Below, one piece after another: positions 11,224 through 22,519 of a stretch of 64,000 nucleotides of DNA. Positions within the stretch are counted from its first letter, which is position 1; every line of letters begins with the position of its first letter. The translations under genes were made by a program, and so were the position numbers. This DNA comes from Malachius bipustulatus (lineage: Eukaryota > Arthropoda > Insecta > Coleoptera > Melyridae): positions 56,510,598-56,574,597 of the forward strand of contig OU342631.1 in NCBI GenBank assembly GCA_910589415.1, in the 5' to 3' direction. The notes under the pieces are model-generated. The model was given only the letters and a program-made list of their open reading frames with translations. It was not told the DNA's origin and did not search any database.

Positions 11224-11480
11224 TGAATTACAATGAGAAAAGTTTCATCGATAAATTCCAGGTTATTTGTAATTTAGATAACTTTTCTTTTGCATTCAGT
11301 AATATACAGCCATTGCTAATAAATTATTTAAATGAGAACAATTTAAATAAAAGAATTACAATGAGAACAGTTTAATCGATAAATTTTTGTTTTAGTCATT
11401 TTTGTAATTTAGATACCTTTCATTATGCATTCAGCAATATAGAACTATTGCAATTTGTTTGATAATAGACATGTCTCTGC
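11224..11480. repeat. Direct repeat, about 129-bp period, two copies
   Basis: GAATTACAATGAGAA at 11224 and again at 11353 begins two similar units that also share ATCGATAAATT, TGTAATTTAGATA and GCATTCAG(T/C)AATATA. It may belong to the upstream Penelope-like element. Confidence 0.6.
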
Positions 11481-11580
11481 TAAAGTTGTTTACTGACATT
11501 GGTGTCATAACAGCTGATAATAAACGTCAGTATACAGTAGAATTTTTAAAAACATTAGTGTTTTATTTATCATCCATCAG

Positions 11581-12760
11581 TAAAAATTTTCATTTCAGGT
11601 TAAAAAAATAATATCCATACTTCACTAGATACGGGGAAAAAACTAAGCTTTGTCACGTTTTCTTCATAAATAAATCTTCATGTATGACTTGAAAGTCGTT
11701 ACTTACCCTTCCGAACATAGCTTTGATTTATACAGGCTGAAAACTTGCAAGTGGGTTATAGGAATTTAACATGCAAATTCAGTTTTGTGCAAGTAATATC
11801 TCCATGCAGGTTTAGATTCAGAGAAAAGTTTTAGACGAAATAATTCTTGACAATATTGATTTGTATTTAACGAGCCTATCTTCAATTAAAACATGTTCCT
11901 AATAATACAGAAATTTCCAAAAAATCAAAAATTTTCAGTGCCGGTTGAATGGAGATTGTGGATTGATGTTATGTTGGATTGTGTAATAATGACAAAAAAA
12001 AATTGAGTCGAACTATAGACAATTTTATTCAAATACTGTATTACTTTCAAGTTTTTGTGGATAACTACCAAGGTTTGCTGTTTGAAGGCTGTTTTTTTGA
12101 AAAGGGAATGTAGGCTTGCCAGCTATTTTATTTTAATTCAGCGTACCAGCGCCGCTTAGTAAATTTACCGATCGTTCGTTCCATTCTCATTTTGGTAGGT
12201 ACCTACTTAAATTATTTCGATTATCGATTAATTTCATTTGATTATTATTAAACCGGAAGTGCGCCTATAATAAATATACTTAGCGCTGTCCGGATCACTA
12301 TGTGTTTTATTTATACCCCTATGACCTGTGTGTAATTTTTTTTATGCTATTGTACAATTATTTGACCTCTTAAGTAGTTATAGTTGATTGATTTATTTAT
12401 CTAAGAACTTCATTCTGTGATTTATTTTCTTTAATTTGAATAAACTTGTATGTCATTACTTGGTAACGTAAGTACCTACCACTAGTTGATTTATTAATTT
12501 GAGAATATTTGAGGACTTCATATTGTGCATTATCCTTGGTAATTTATTTACCGTATCGATCAAAACACCAGCAATAAGGGATATTCTATAGTTTACAAAA
12601 ATCTGTGACCAATAGAGGGCGACTCCGAGGTAAATTCTTACCGCATCACCACCACCATCTGTCGTCTTCAGAAATGACATTCACGTAAGCATCTATCAAA
12701 TACCTGAACTACTTCAAAATAGATCCTGCAACTGTTGGGTTCTCAGCGTACACATACACA
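11581..12760. other. AT-rich DNA without recognised features
   Basis: No gene or clear repeat is seen. The 74-aa minus frame at 12456-12680 has no recognisable domain and looks like chance. Confidence 0.3.
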
Positions 12761-13484
12761 TACAGGGTGTTGATTTTCAAAGCGGGCCATAGGGGATTAG
12801 CATTGCGAAAGTGGTTTTTGAGGATTCCTGCTCGCCGTTTGAACTGACAGAAATGGTTTTGGTATCAAAATGAAGCTAAAACTATTGCGCATAACGCTTG
12901 ACATCAGAAATTAATTTAATTTCACGTTGTTTCCTAAAACTCTTCAGTAAAAATTCAAGTAATTGTTATTGTTTAATCACAAAATAGCCTGCCTTGCCTA
13001 AACAATAATGACGTTTCTACGTTTTCACAATCCAATAATAAAACTTTATAAGTCGTAGTAGGTAATAATAAAGTCTGGTTTTATTTAACCCTCCTGTAAC
13101 TGGCTACACTGTAGTAGGTTTTCACCACAAGACTGTTTTTGGTTTGTATAACCCATTTTTAAATAGAACCAGACTTTATTATTACCTACTGACTTATAAA
13201 GTTTTATTATTGGATTGTCAAAACGCAGAAACGTCATTATTGTTTAGGCAAGGCATGCTATTTTGTGATTAAACATTAACAAGTACTTGAATTTTTACTG
13301 AAGAATTTTATAAAACAACGTGAAATTAAATTAATTTCTGATGTCAAGCGTTATGCGCAATAACTTTAGCTTCATTTTGATACCAAAACCATTTCTGTCA
13401 GTTTAAACGGCGAGCAGGAATCCTCAAAAACCACTTTCGCAATGCTAATCCCCTATGGCCCGCTTTGAAAATCAACACCCTGTA
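12761..13484. repeat. Foldback element C
   Basis: Two arms of about 330 bp are almost perfect reverse complements around a loop of about 75 bp near 13090-13165. The ends are TACAGGGTGTTGATTTTC and GAAAATCAACACCCTGTA, with TA flanks compatible with a TA target duplication. No coding region is inside. Confidence 0.88.
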
Positions 13485-13599
13485 TAAATATCTCCGGAAA
13501 CATCTCACGGAGTTGGAACCATATACTGCTTCTGATATACTGTCCTTCCATCCCCCATCCCTACCTACAGTCTGATATTAAAATACCTAAAACCCTTCA

Positions 13600-13806
13600 G
13601 TTTTGATCCATCTTTCTCATAAAATTTGAACCATATCTCGCTGGAGACCTGATGTCTTTGGTGCCTCGACTCTCACTGTTGCCGGTGTTATGTTGACTTG
13701 CGTTTTTTTTGTCTTTGTGTGTTTTTTTTTATAATAACGCTGTTGTACTAAGCGATGACTGTTGTAATTCAAGCACAATAAAGAAATTTGTATTGTATTG
13801 TATTGA
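13600..13806 (+). repeat. Possible LINE 3' tail
   Basis: A more complex stretch ends in AATAAAGAAATTTGTATTG followed by reiterated TATTG. A polyadenylation-like signal followed by a short microsatellite is the usual end of 5'-truncated LINE copies. No coding part is present, so the call is weak. Confidence 0.35.
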
Positions 13807-14320
13807 GTTCATTATTTAAGTCATGTTTATATTTATTGCTCTATGATTTGTAGAGCACTGATTGGAGTAGTTCAATTAGGTATACACCATCAAATTGTTT
13901 ATATTTTATCTGGCAGACTTGTTTCATTTTATTCAAGGCACTAGTTGATGAAAATTTTTTTGAATCACACGACCAGATCATTAACTAATAGTGGATTCTG
14001 TGAGTCGAAAAAACTCCGAAAAGTGCTCGGATTTCAGAGTCTAGCGAGACTAGCCCTCCCCCCGTTTTCGAGGATTCTGAATACGATGGTGGTGGTTTAA
14101 ACTCTTCTCGAGTGTACCGCACCCCCTAAAACGGCCAAAAACCACCCCGATGAAGAGTAAATCACGGAACTTCTTGCTCTTGGTGGCCAAACTTTTCTCA
14201 CCCCCCGTTTTCGAGGTCGCTGAACGCGATGCTGACGTCGAGGTCGGTCCTCGACGCCCGCTAACTCCTCTACGCGGCACAGAACAACCCCCGGAATAGG
14301 TGAAACGTTTAGTTTCACTA
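13807..14320. repeat. GC-rich interspersed repeat
   Basis: The 14040-14310 part is much more GC-rich than its surroundings and contains the block CCCCCGTTTTCGAGG twice, about 139 bp apart. An AGTTGATGAAAA...ATCACACGA block near 13945 recurs near 40970. The minus ORFs at 14050-14318 show no domain and follow from base composition. Confidence 0.45.
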
Positions 14321-14685
14321 TTAGGGACTATTAAAGCTGCATTGTTTTATTTAAATTAATAACAATGATTAGAAAATATTCACAAACTGGTTGTCAATGA
14401 AGATATAACTTTGAATAAATACTTCGGGTAAGTAAATCAAATAATAACTATACCTACTACTTACCTATTTACGTATTGATATTTACTAATGCTAGTTAGT
14501 AATACTAATACTTCCCGTTGATTATTAAATAAGGACAATTGTAATTATAAAAATACAGGAAATATCGAGTCCGGTCCCGGAGTAAACTGAACAAGATATC
14601 TCGCATCGACGGTCCTATTCGATACTAAGTCAGCTCACTCCTCACTCCTTTAGTCTTCCCAGTTTGAAATAAAACAAGAACCTAC

Positions 14686-14769
14686 CACGATGGTCCTGGT
14701 GCTGCAGGTGTCCCCTTTCATCAGGACGGTCGAATCACTTAAATCTCTCGAGCCAGCATTCATATTTCC
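14686..14769 (-). CDS. Candidate orphan exon on the minus strand
   Basis: On the minus strand a pyrimidine-rich acceptor (TTTTCATTTTCATGTAG) is followed by GGAAAT, an ATG at 14763, 26 codons (starting MNAGSRDLSDSTV) and a donor GTAGGT at 14685. This looks like a first coding exon with a non-coding 5' exon upstream. I do not recognise the protein and found no partner exon in the neighbouring DNA. Codon content is less AT-rich than the flanks, which favours coding, but a chance occurrence is possible. Confidence 0.3.
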
Positions 14770-15756
14770 CTACATGAAAATGAAAACAAATTATTGATTT
14801 CTTTTAATCCTCTTTTTACTTGAACTTTCGAATCATTTTGGACAATTTCGGATTATTACAAACTGCAACAACCGATAAGAATGCCTAGGTACATATGCCT
14901 CTGCTAACACGACAACAAATCACCAGTCAAAAAAACAGAAGTCAAAATGGCTTATCGGTATCTCTTGTGATCAACATGTCGTAAGCTACATGTCTGCAAT
15001 AAATTATTATATCGTAGTGTGTGAGAAATGCCCTGGTGAAAGTTGAAGTATACGAGTATTTTTCAAAAGTTGTTAGTAAGAATATTGATTATGGATTTTC
15101 TTTCATAAAAGACTGATAATTTACAATTAATCATCGTATATACAGGGTTTCCCAATATTCCATGGACATGGAGCAACCACAGATTACTGAGGTAAAAAAA
15201 AGTCGCTCGGACCCAACTTATCTCTATACTAAAATGCTCCGTTTGCCCGTTAGAGGGCTCAAAGTCTTTTGAAAATTTTAGTTTTTTTGAAATAGCTCAA
15301 AGTCGGCTGATTCCAATTCGATGAAATTTGGTAGGTCAATTTCTTATTAAAAGTACTAATTTCTGATGTACCTACATGATAATTTGACGGAAACCCGGGA
15401 AGGGGTTAAACTACCCCTACCCTCCACTAAAATCGATCGTAATTGTTGATAGGGTAGCAGGAACGCTGTTCATGTTTTTTTGTTTGAAAGATACATCGTT
15501 TTAGCCCATTTTTGGTCTCCTACAAAAATCTGTATCTTTCCGAGGTGCTATGTGATAAAATAAATTAGTCACGTATTAATTTTTTAACTATCGGTTTTAA
15601 AAGCCATAAATGATCGTTTAGCAATATGAGAAATTATTATTTAAGTGCAACTAACAATAGCTAACGATATAAAGATTCTCAGCATTTTGACTTGGGCACA
15701 CTGTATATCTCGTAACTACAAATATTTCATGACCATTTTTTTTAACGTTAATACGT
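14770..15756. other. AT-rich DNA with possible decayed element
   Basis: TACAGGGTTTCCCAATATTCC at 15143 and GGGCACACTGTATA near 15695 resemble degenerate ends of the TACAGGG class, but the arms do not match well. Nothing else is recognised. Confidence 0.3.
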
Positions 15757-16189
15757 TATACCGGGTGTAACATAAGTACTGCGAAAATTTCAGGGGGTGA
15801 TTCCTGAGATCATTTTAAGAAAAAAAGTTCATTATGAACATGGGTCCGAAAATGCTTAAAGTTGGGGTAATTTTGACCCCACGCCTCCCAGATTCAACCC
15901 ACCCTTGGTGAAAATTTCAAACTGATCTGCAGTCTTATCTACATGATCTACATGATCTTAATCTTATTAGGCATAAAAACATTGGTGGATGTGGTAAATT
16001 TCGTCATCTTATGTTGAACAGTTTCGGAGATAAAATCTAAAAACCTTCGTCAGGGTCCCAACTTTAAGGGGCTATAACTCAGCGAGTAAGCATTTTCGGA
16101 CTCATGTTCATAAGAACTTTTTTCCTTAAAATGATTTGAGGAATCACCCCCTTAAATCTTTCTCAGTGCACCCCGTTACACCCCGTATA
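15757..16189. repeat. Foldback element I
   Basis: The ends are ACCGGGTGTAACATAAG and its imperfect complement CACCCCGTTACACCCCGTA. The inner arms share GGGTGATTCCT(C)A and CCGAAAATGCTTA type blocks in inverted order. Arms are about 170 bp and more diverged than in elements C, D and E. Confidence 0.7.
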
Positions 16190-16234
16190 GGTTAAGAATT
16201 TCTGTAGGTATGTAAACCTTATCGACACTTATTA

Positions 16235-16790
16235 TACAGGTGATCAGTAACTCGCGCACTCCGAGTACAGGCTGGCGATATAGAGCCATTAAATTTAAGG
16301 GTATTCTACAAAAAAAAATGAAACCAATGGTTGGTTTTCAAGTTACAGAGTTCCCCTCATCCGAGTTTAAAGCTAATTTTTTCAATAACCGTGATAAAAA
16401 TTAATGAAAAATTCAGGTTACTGTAATGTCTGGGACGGATACCATACAATTCATCAATTTTTTTTCACAAAACCTCTTTACACAGGAATTGAGAATGTTG
16501 AAAATTGATAATATATCTAAATCTGAACGAAATTTGAAGTTTGACAGCCGCATAAACTCAACTTAGAATTCAAATGTCTTCATTGCTATGGAAAGAAAAA
16601 TAATAAAAATACCATCTAACCCGAATTTATTCACATGTTCAGTGCAGTAATGCCACTTTTATTTTTATAGAAACGATCATATCTATGGAAAAAAAGAATT
16701 AGCAACACTGCAGTAAGAAAATTTACCACTCTTAAAAAGTGAAGTTTACCACAGCATGCTCTGAGTGCGCGAGTTACTGATCATCCTGTA
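16235..16790. repeat. Inverted-repeat element J
   Basis: TACAGGTGATCAGTAACTCG at the left end matches CGAGTTACTGATCATCCTGTA at the right end. Terminal inverted repeats are about 30 bp. The interior shows no obvious fold and no ORF. Confidence 0.7.
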
Positions 16791-16895
16791 TACTGTATAT
16801 TTGTTAAAAATCGAGAGAAACGGAGTCGGTTTAATGTCGTTTTAAAAAAGTCATAGATGCGTGCCTATGTAAATAAAAATGATAAGATATCAATA

Positions 16896-17901
16896 TACAG
16901 GGTGCACCATGTATCCTTCTCTATATTGCTATCTCCTAACGCTAACGGATACAGGGTCGGTTAAACAAGTCCAAAGGAGCGCAATTTTATGGCCATCTCG
17001 ATTCCGTCGAGACATACAAGATACCTGTGACCGTTCCTGAAATATCCTGAAAAAACTGAAAAATCGAGATTTCTTATTTTTTCCATATCTTTTTTAATAT
17101 TGGAGATTAATGAATAATTTTTTGTGGGCTTACATAAGTCGTCAGGAGCTACCCATCTGACATTTCAAAAATTTTCAAAGCAGACTAGATCCCAGAATTT
17201 TCATAGTCAACTTTCGTTTTTCTTATGGCCACCATAGTGTTTTTTTATGTTGTTCGCTATAAAAAAAATCATAAAAACTAAAAATTGTTAAACTTCACAA
17301 AATAAATTAAAAAAAATTTTATTCTTCTTTTTTCTTTACAAAAAAGACACATTTTAAGACCGAATTTCATAGATAAATTAAAAAACCATAAGGCAAGCAC
17401 CATTTCGGCGTATTTTACAAATGTTGACGTTTTTCGACGATTTTTTATTAGATTTTTCTTTGAAAAATTAAGAATAAAAATTAAAAAAAATTTTTTTTTG
17501 AAGTTTATCAATTTTTAGTTTCCATTATTTTTTTCATATCGAACGACATAAAAAAATAATATGGCGGCCATAAGAAAAACGAAAGTTGACTGTGAAAACT
17601 CTTGGATCTAGTAGGCCTTGAAAATTTTTGAAATGTCAGATGGATAGCTCTTAACGGCTTATGTAAGCCTACAAAAAATTATTTATTAATTTCCAATAAT
17701 AAAAAAGATATGAGGAAAATAAGGAATCTCGATTTTTCAGTTTTTTCAGGATATTTCAGGAACGGTCACAGATATCTTGCATGTTTTGACGAATTCGAGA
17801 CGGCCACAAAACTGCGCATCTTTTCTCTAATTTAACCGACCCTGTATCTCTTAGCGTTCAGGAGATAGCAATATAGAGAAGGATACATGGTGCACCCTGT
17901 A
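16896..17901. repeat. Foldback element D
   Basis: This 1-kb palindrome ends in TACAGGGTGCACCATG and CATGGTGCACCCTGTA. The arms are nearly 480 bp. It is the same family as element E at 32873-33874 but in the opposite orientation: the left arm of D matches the complement of the right arm of E, including arm-specific variants. Confidence 0.88.
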
Positions 17902-18109
17902 TAGAATCAAACATAATCTTTTATCGCACTAAATGAAACATTCAAGCTTACAGATTGCTTCTTTTTTATCAAAATAACCCTTAATTTCTTTTATCTACGA
18001 GTGATTCATAAAATGCACTTTTTCAGACGTTTCTTAGTTCATAAAATGTATGATTATATTGAAGAGTTAAATAAAGTAGTTTGGGTGTAATAAAGTGCCG
18101 TAGCGGTTC

Positions 18110-18840
18110 ATTATTTAGTAGTGAGCGGAGAGCGGATGAGCGGCTCAGTCGGCAGTCGGGGCGTTCGCAACTAGCAACAACAACTGAACACGACACGCTG
18201 AACGCTGAATGAGATTGTATCCCGATTTATAATTACCATGCACCATGCACCTATACTAGAGAAACGTCGCAGTTTATTAGCAGAGCGCCAGATCTATGTA
18301 CAATTATTAATATTTTGTGTTTTTCGTCGTTTATACCTAAAATGGATAACATTGTAGATGCTTCAATGAATGAAATATCTTCTACCCCAGAAGAAATTAT
18401 TTTTCAATCAAATGTGGCTATATAATTTATATATTTTATGTTTACATTTAATCATGAATGAAATATCTTCCGCACTAGAAGAAATTCTTATTCCATCATA
18501 TATGGCTGCACAAAATCTGTTAGGTACCTACCTCAAAAATCTAAAGAAGTGTATATTAAGCAATATGTCACCTTTATGAACTGACGTGATGAAAAAAGCG
18601 TTAACAGCTTCAAAGAAACGCTTACATATAAGATATGAATGCATTGGAAAGTTTTTTTTTATAATAATAAATTTTCGTTCTAATTTAAGTCACTGGTAGA
18701 TAAAATTTTGTATGCAACATATGCATAAAGTGCCTTTTTTTCACTTCTGGGATTGCCGCATTCGCCTGCGGCTCATGCGGTCAATCTTCCCAGTCGTGAA
18801 AAAAAGTACCACTTTATGCACTTGTTGCATAAATAACTAT
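18110..18840 (+). repeat. Dispersed repeat with a short ORF start (copy 1)
   Basis: The block starting at ATGGATAACATTGTAGATG (18342) and running to about 18830 recurs at 29766-30110. It encodes a short peptide start (MDNIVDASMNEISSTPEE) that is soon interrupted. A variant of the MNEISS...EE segment is repeated at 18454. The 3' part is a hairpin-like region (GCATAAAGTGCC...GGTACNACTTTATGC style) around CTTCTGGGATTGCCGC. The moderately GC-rich upstream part looks like a 5' leader. I do not recognise the family. Confidence 0.5.
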
Positions 18841-19489
18841 TCTTTCTAATGAAACTAATTCCATTTTTCTGAGTGAAAATCACGATTTTATAAACACATA
18901 ATTAGATTTCATTGTCTGGGAATTTTAGTAATAATGTCATGCTAGTCGCTTCCTATAATGTCCACAATACTTAGCTTAATTATTATTAATAATTACCTGC
19001 TATATAACTACCGTTCGTGACGCTTCGTCAAAGTAGATATTCCCAGAAAGAAAGATGGAAGTCGCGTACCAAGTAAAGCGGCATTTTATGAAAAAATAAA
19101 AGTTTTCAGTTTTAATTTTTTTCCAGACAATAACGATGTTGTAGGAGAAGGTTTTTGTGGAATACGGTGTACCTACTTACTTCTTCAAAGCGCATCTCCC
19201 ATAAAAATTACCCTTTGAACCATTCAGGGAAAAAACTTGCGGTTTTTATTTGTTTTGTAAAAATGATACGTCAGGTACCTTAGTATATATTAGTTTAGTT
19301 TAGTTTATTTATATTATGCACAGAGACTTACAATAACTGCAATATAACTGCTCATATAATATAACTAATATAATAATATAACTGCTCATAACGCATCTAA
19401 GTGTGTTGTCAGCACAGTATGCAACCCAGAAAACAGCCCGAGGCAAAAACTAATAAGTCTCAAGTCTCCCACTCGCCGGTCCGGTAGAG
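18841..19489. other. AT-rich DNA without recognised features
   Basis: I see no gene. A short TTAGTTTAGTTTAGTTTA run lies near 19290. Confidence 0.3.
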
Positions 19490-19497
19490 GTGGGAGT

Positions 19498-20345
19498 CAG
19501 AGCTGGGCACGAGTACTGAAAAGAGTACTCGTAAATAATTCGAGTACGAGTACTTGGAAAATGTACTCGTAAGTATTTACTCGTAAGTATTTTGGCACAA
19601 ACAGGTGGACGAGTACGAGTAATACTCGTGAAAACACGAGTAACAAGTACGAGTAGTTTTATTCGTGTCGTGCGCATGATCCATCATGATACCAAGTGCC
19701 AATACCAAGAGTACCAAGGCGCAACCAGCCTATGACGTCAGGCTTGTGATAGCTAAATACGAGTGAGAGCATAGGTATATCCGTTCCGTAGATCGTATCA
19801 TATTCTAATCTAAGCAGTGCCGGCTCCTGTGATAATGGCGCCCTGTTCGAGAATGCTTCATGACGCCCGATGCACGGATGCACCCAGTGGCGAAGTTAGG
19901 CTTTCATTTAGGGGGAAGGGTAAGGGAAAAAGCAATATTTAATCTTCCAACATAAATTCAAATGCTTTGAATTTGAAAGAATTTTTTCAATGAAAGAAAT
20001 TTTATTGTAAAGAAATTAATAACTTCTTACATAGCGCATATTTGATATGTTATATAAAAATATATGTAATATAAAATGCGGCATTACTAGTGACAGTGAC
20101 AGTGCAATTGCGCAGGATGGTGAACTCGTTTTCAGATCGGTTCCTTGCTGACGGCATGACGTCATTACTATCCGTAAAAATATCCGTATTTCACGAGTAA
20201 AATTTCTCGAGTAGTTTTAATTGTACTTATCCGTACGAGTAGTAAGTATTTTGGATGGAAAGTACTTGTGAGTAAAAAATTACGAGTAGTTTTTTTACTC
20301 GTAACAAAAATACGAGTAAAGTACTCGAGTACATGGCCAGCTCTG
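19498..20345. mobile_element. hAT-type MITE
   Basis: An 848-bp element ends in CAGAGCTGG and CCAGCTCTG and is flanked by an exact 8-bp duplication, GTGGGAGT (19490-19497 and 20346-20353). This is the signature of hAT insertion. Both subterminal regions are packed with GAGTAC/GTACTC motifs, probably transposase binding sites. It encodes no transposase. Confidence 0.9.
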
Positions 20346-20399
20346 GTGGGAGTATAGGAAGTATGACCTTTACTATACTATAAGTTCAATAATATTGGT

Positions 20400-20760
20400 G
20401 GTTGTAGGCCATAGTATACCCAAATGATCATTAGGTGGATAAATAAAACGATTAAGGTAGGTCAATGGGTATAATTGATAATTGAATAGTTTGTCTACCG
20501 GTTTCGGGTAAGGACACCCATCATCAGGACAACTGAAAAGTAAGGTAAAAGGTGTTGAAATCTCAAATGCAGGTGATGTGCATAATTGTCATGAGAACAA
20601 AAATTAGTGGCACTTACTTGTCAGTTATTTACAAACGTCGAAAGTCCGAGGGTTACACAGCAAAACAGGCATATTCAATCAAAAAGTGGGGCCACGTGGG
20701 CGAACAATTATTAACATTGTTAAAAATTTAAAATTGTTAAAAATTCAAAAACTTTTCTAA
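20400..20760 (-). mobile_element. Probable Penelope-type terminal repeat fragment
   Basis: There is no coding sequence. The call rests on the hammerhead-like motif at 20490-20530 and on its resemblance in architecture to the one at 10725-10790. Boundaries are guesses. Confidence 0.35.
20490..20530 (-). ncRNA. Hammerhead ribozyme motif, Penelope type
   Basis: Read on the minus strand: CTGATGA, an extra T, GGGT paired with ACCC as stem II, GAAA, then stem III AC/GT with a CG loop, and a GTA cleavage triplet. The core boxes are intact. The tiny stem III would need dimerisation or cofactors to work well. Confidence 0.5.
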
Positions 20761-20828
20761 GTGAAAAGCCGGCGATTATGTCGAGTTGAAGACTCAAGGA
20801 AATATCCTTAGTTTAATAATATTTAAAA

Positions 20829-21630
20829 TTATATATCCCTATGACAGAGCGTCATAGGGATTTCCCTGCAGTGCATGTGCATTTTCAATATTCCGTTCAA
20901 ATTCAAAATTTCGGTATCTTCGTCATCGTCGACGCCTCCCATTTGAATAACTAAATTCTCCACCACAATGTCCATGGCACCTTCTTTGGCCATAAGCTCT
21001 TCTTCAAATTTCTTGGCATGACGGCACTTATTTGACCACTTTTCAGCTGTGTAGGCTGCGAAAAATTCGTTACATAAGTCCTGAACATGTTGATAAGCGG
21101 GTGTAACATTTTTTTCTGCAACGTAATGTTTCATATCCGCCCACACTAGCTCGATTGGGTTTAGGTCTGGATGGTACGGTGGAAGACGTAAGACATTGTG
21201 GCCATGCAGCTGTAAAATTTGGTCAATCTGGAACATTTTGTGGATGGGCTTATTTAACTTAATTAATCTATAGAGCTCCGGCTTAAATAGACCTTTGTCA
21301 AAAGGTATTTGCTTATCCCGCAACCATTGCTGCATATCTGCCTTTTTACAAATCGAGGTGGGTGCCTTCTTAACTTGCACGTTATGATATGGTGCGTTAT
21401 CGATGACGAGTACACTTCGGGCTGGTAAATTTGGGATAAGTTGTGTCTCTAGCCACTTCTTGTAATTTGTAAAATTCATGTCATCATGATAATCACCAGA
21501 CTTTGTTTTTGATTTAAAGCGCACATATGCATTGGGTATGAAGCCATTCTCTCCGCCTGGCATGGATGATGACAAGTCGTTGTCCTTTTGTTAAGTATGA
21601 ATGTGGTGTAACGTCCTTTTTTTTACAATG
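20829..21630 (-). pseudogene. DDE (IS630/Tc1-mariner superfamily) transposase remnant
   Basis: The 248-codon minus frame (20829-21575) shows the C-terminal catalytic half of a DDE transposase. VLVIDNAPYH contains the second acidic residue, and LPPYHPDLNPIELVWADMK contains the third. Upstream the frame continues to about 21630 (KGQRLVIIHA) in another phase, so there is a frameshift near 21560. The first catalytic aspartate and the DNA-binding N-terminus are missing, and the adjacent element at 21692 probably truncates it. The last 18 or so residues of the open frame (from KMHMHCREIP) are not transposase but antisense LINE 3' UTR. Family assignment is firm; activity is excluded. Confidence 0.8.
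20843..20890 (+). repeat. Terminal scrap of a LINE 3' UTR
   Basis: AGAGCGTCATAGGG to GTGCATTTTCAAT is the same sequence, in opposite orientation, as the 3' UTR end of the LINE tail at 42296-42340. It is a roughly 48-bp, severely 5'-truncated copy or a shared junction, and it is fused to the end of the transposase remnant. Confidence 0.6.
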
Positions 21631-22519
21631 TGCTAAAACGAAATCAATTTATTTATTTAAATTAATAAATCAAAACATCGTGAACTGATTATACAGGGTG
21701 TCTCTGAAAGGTGCGGAAAAAAGCTACCACAAATTCCTGAGGGCTAAATAAGCCGATCTAACCCAATTTATCTCCGTCCAAAAGTGGATGATTTCGGAGA
21801 TACAGGGTGTCAAAAGTTCAATTTGGTTTCCGTTTTTCTTAAATAACTTTTTTAATAATTGGAATATTTTCACAATATTCGGCTGAAGGGGCTTTTATGG
21901 GGTGAAAAATTAAAAACTGCAATCATTTTTATTGTAAAATTTAGAGGGCGCCACCTGCGGTACCTTGAACACATTCAAAACGAACTATCTTTTTTGGGCC
22001 ACTCTGTATTTAACTTTTAAATAAAAATTCTTAATCTCCAACGTCTTTTACCAAAAAAAGGCATACGTGGTAAGAGTTGATTTGAGCAGCCGTTTCTGAG
22101 ATATCTGGATTTAAGAAAATCACTACGTGCATGGCCAGGCCTAAGTAAGTAATTGTATTAATTGAACACAATTTGAAGCAAAGGCGTTGAATTAAAATAA
22201 CTGTCACTGAAAGCTACAAAAAAAACGACTAGGTACATAAATGTGGATTTAACTTTATAGGTACTTTAGTTAAAACAGTCAATAAGAGATTTATCATAAT
22301 TTAATAAAAAAAAAAAAATGCTTTTATCAAATGTTCAAAATGATCTCCATTTTCGTGTATACAAAGATTTATACGTTTTAAAAAATTCAATTGAACTCTT
22401 TGCAGCATTTCGTGATCATTTCTCAAAACGTCCATTCCGGTTTCAATACGTCTCCTTAATTAACCTTCTATATTTACTATGGCCTAGAATACACAAGGGT
22501 TTTCAAAGTTCCCCATAAA

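Larger units (their letters stand above)
10620..11580 (-). mobile_element. Penelope-like retroelement remnant (3' end and terminal repeat)
   Basis: On the minus strand, 11212 to about 10905 can be read as a degenerate protein tail with blocks such as FEKHLIEFNYTL and, after two stops, MNEQLDTYRSPLLDF. This resembles the end of Penelope proteins, which close with an NEQ...SPLL type sequence after the GIY-YIG domain. It is followed downstream (10790-10725) by a hammerhead-ribozyme-like sequence, as in Penelope terminal repeats. The segment 10630-10700 shares a block (ATGTTTTCAACCCTTACTT) with 34449-34530. The element lies just 3' of the channel gene, antisense to it. Confidence 0.5.

Noticed and set aside
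14050..14318. Arg/Gly-rich minus ORFs in the GC-rich patch
   Set aside because: Two overlapping frames are open because of base composition. A repeated CCCCCGTTTTCGAGG block indicates an interspersed repeat.
16235..16790. Element J considered as a full foldback like D and E
   Set aside because: Only the terminal 30 bp or so pair. The interior does not, so it is listed simply as an inverted-repeat element.
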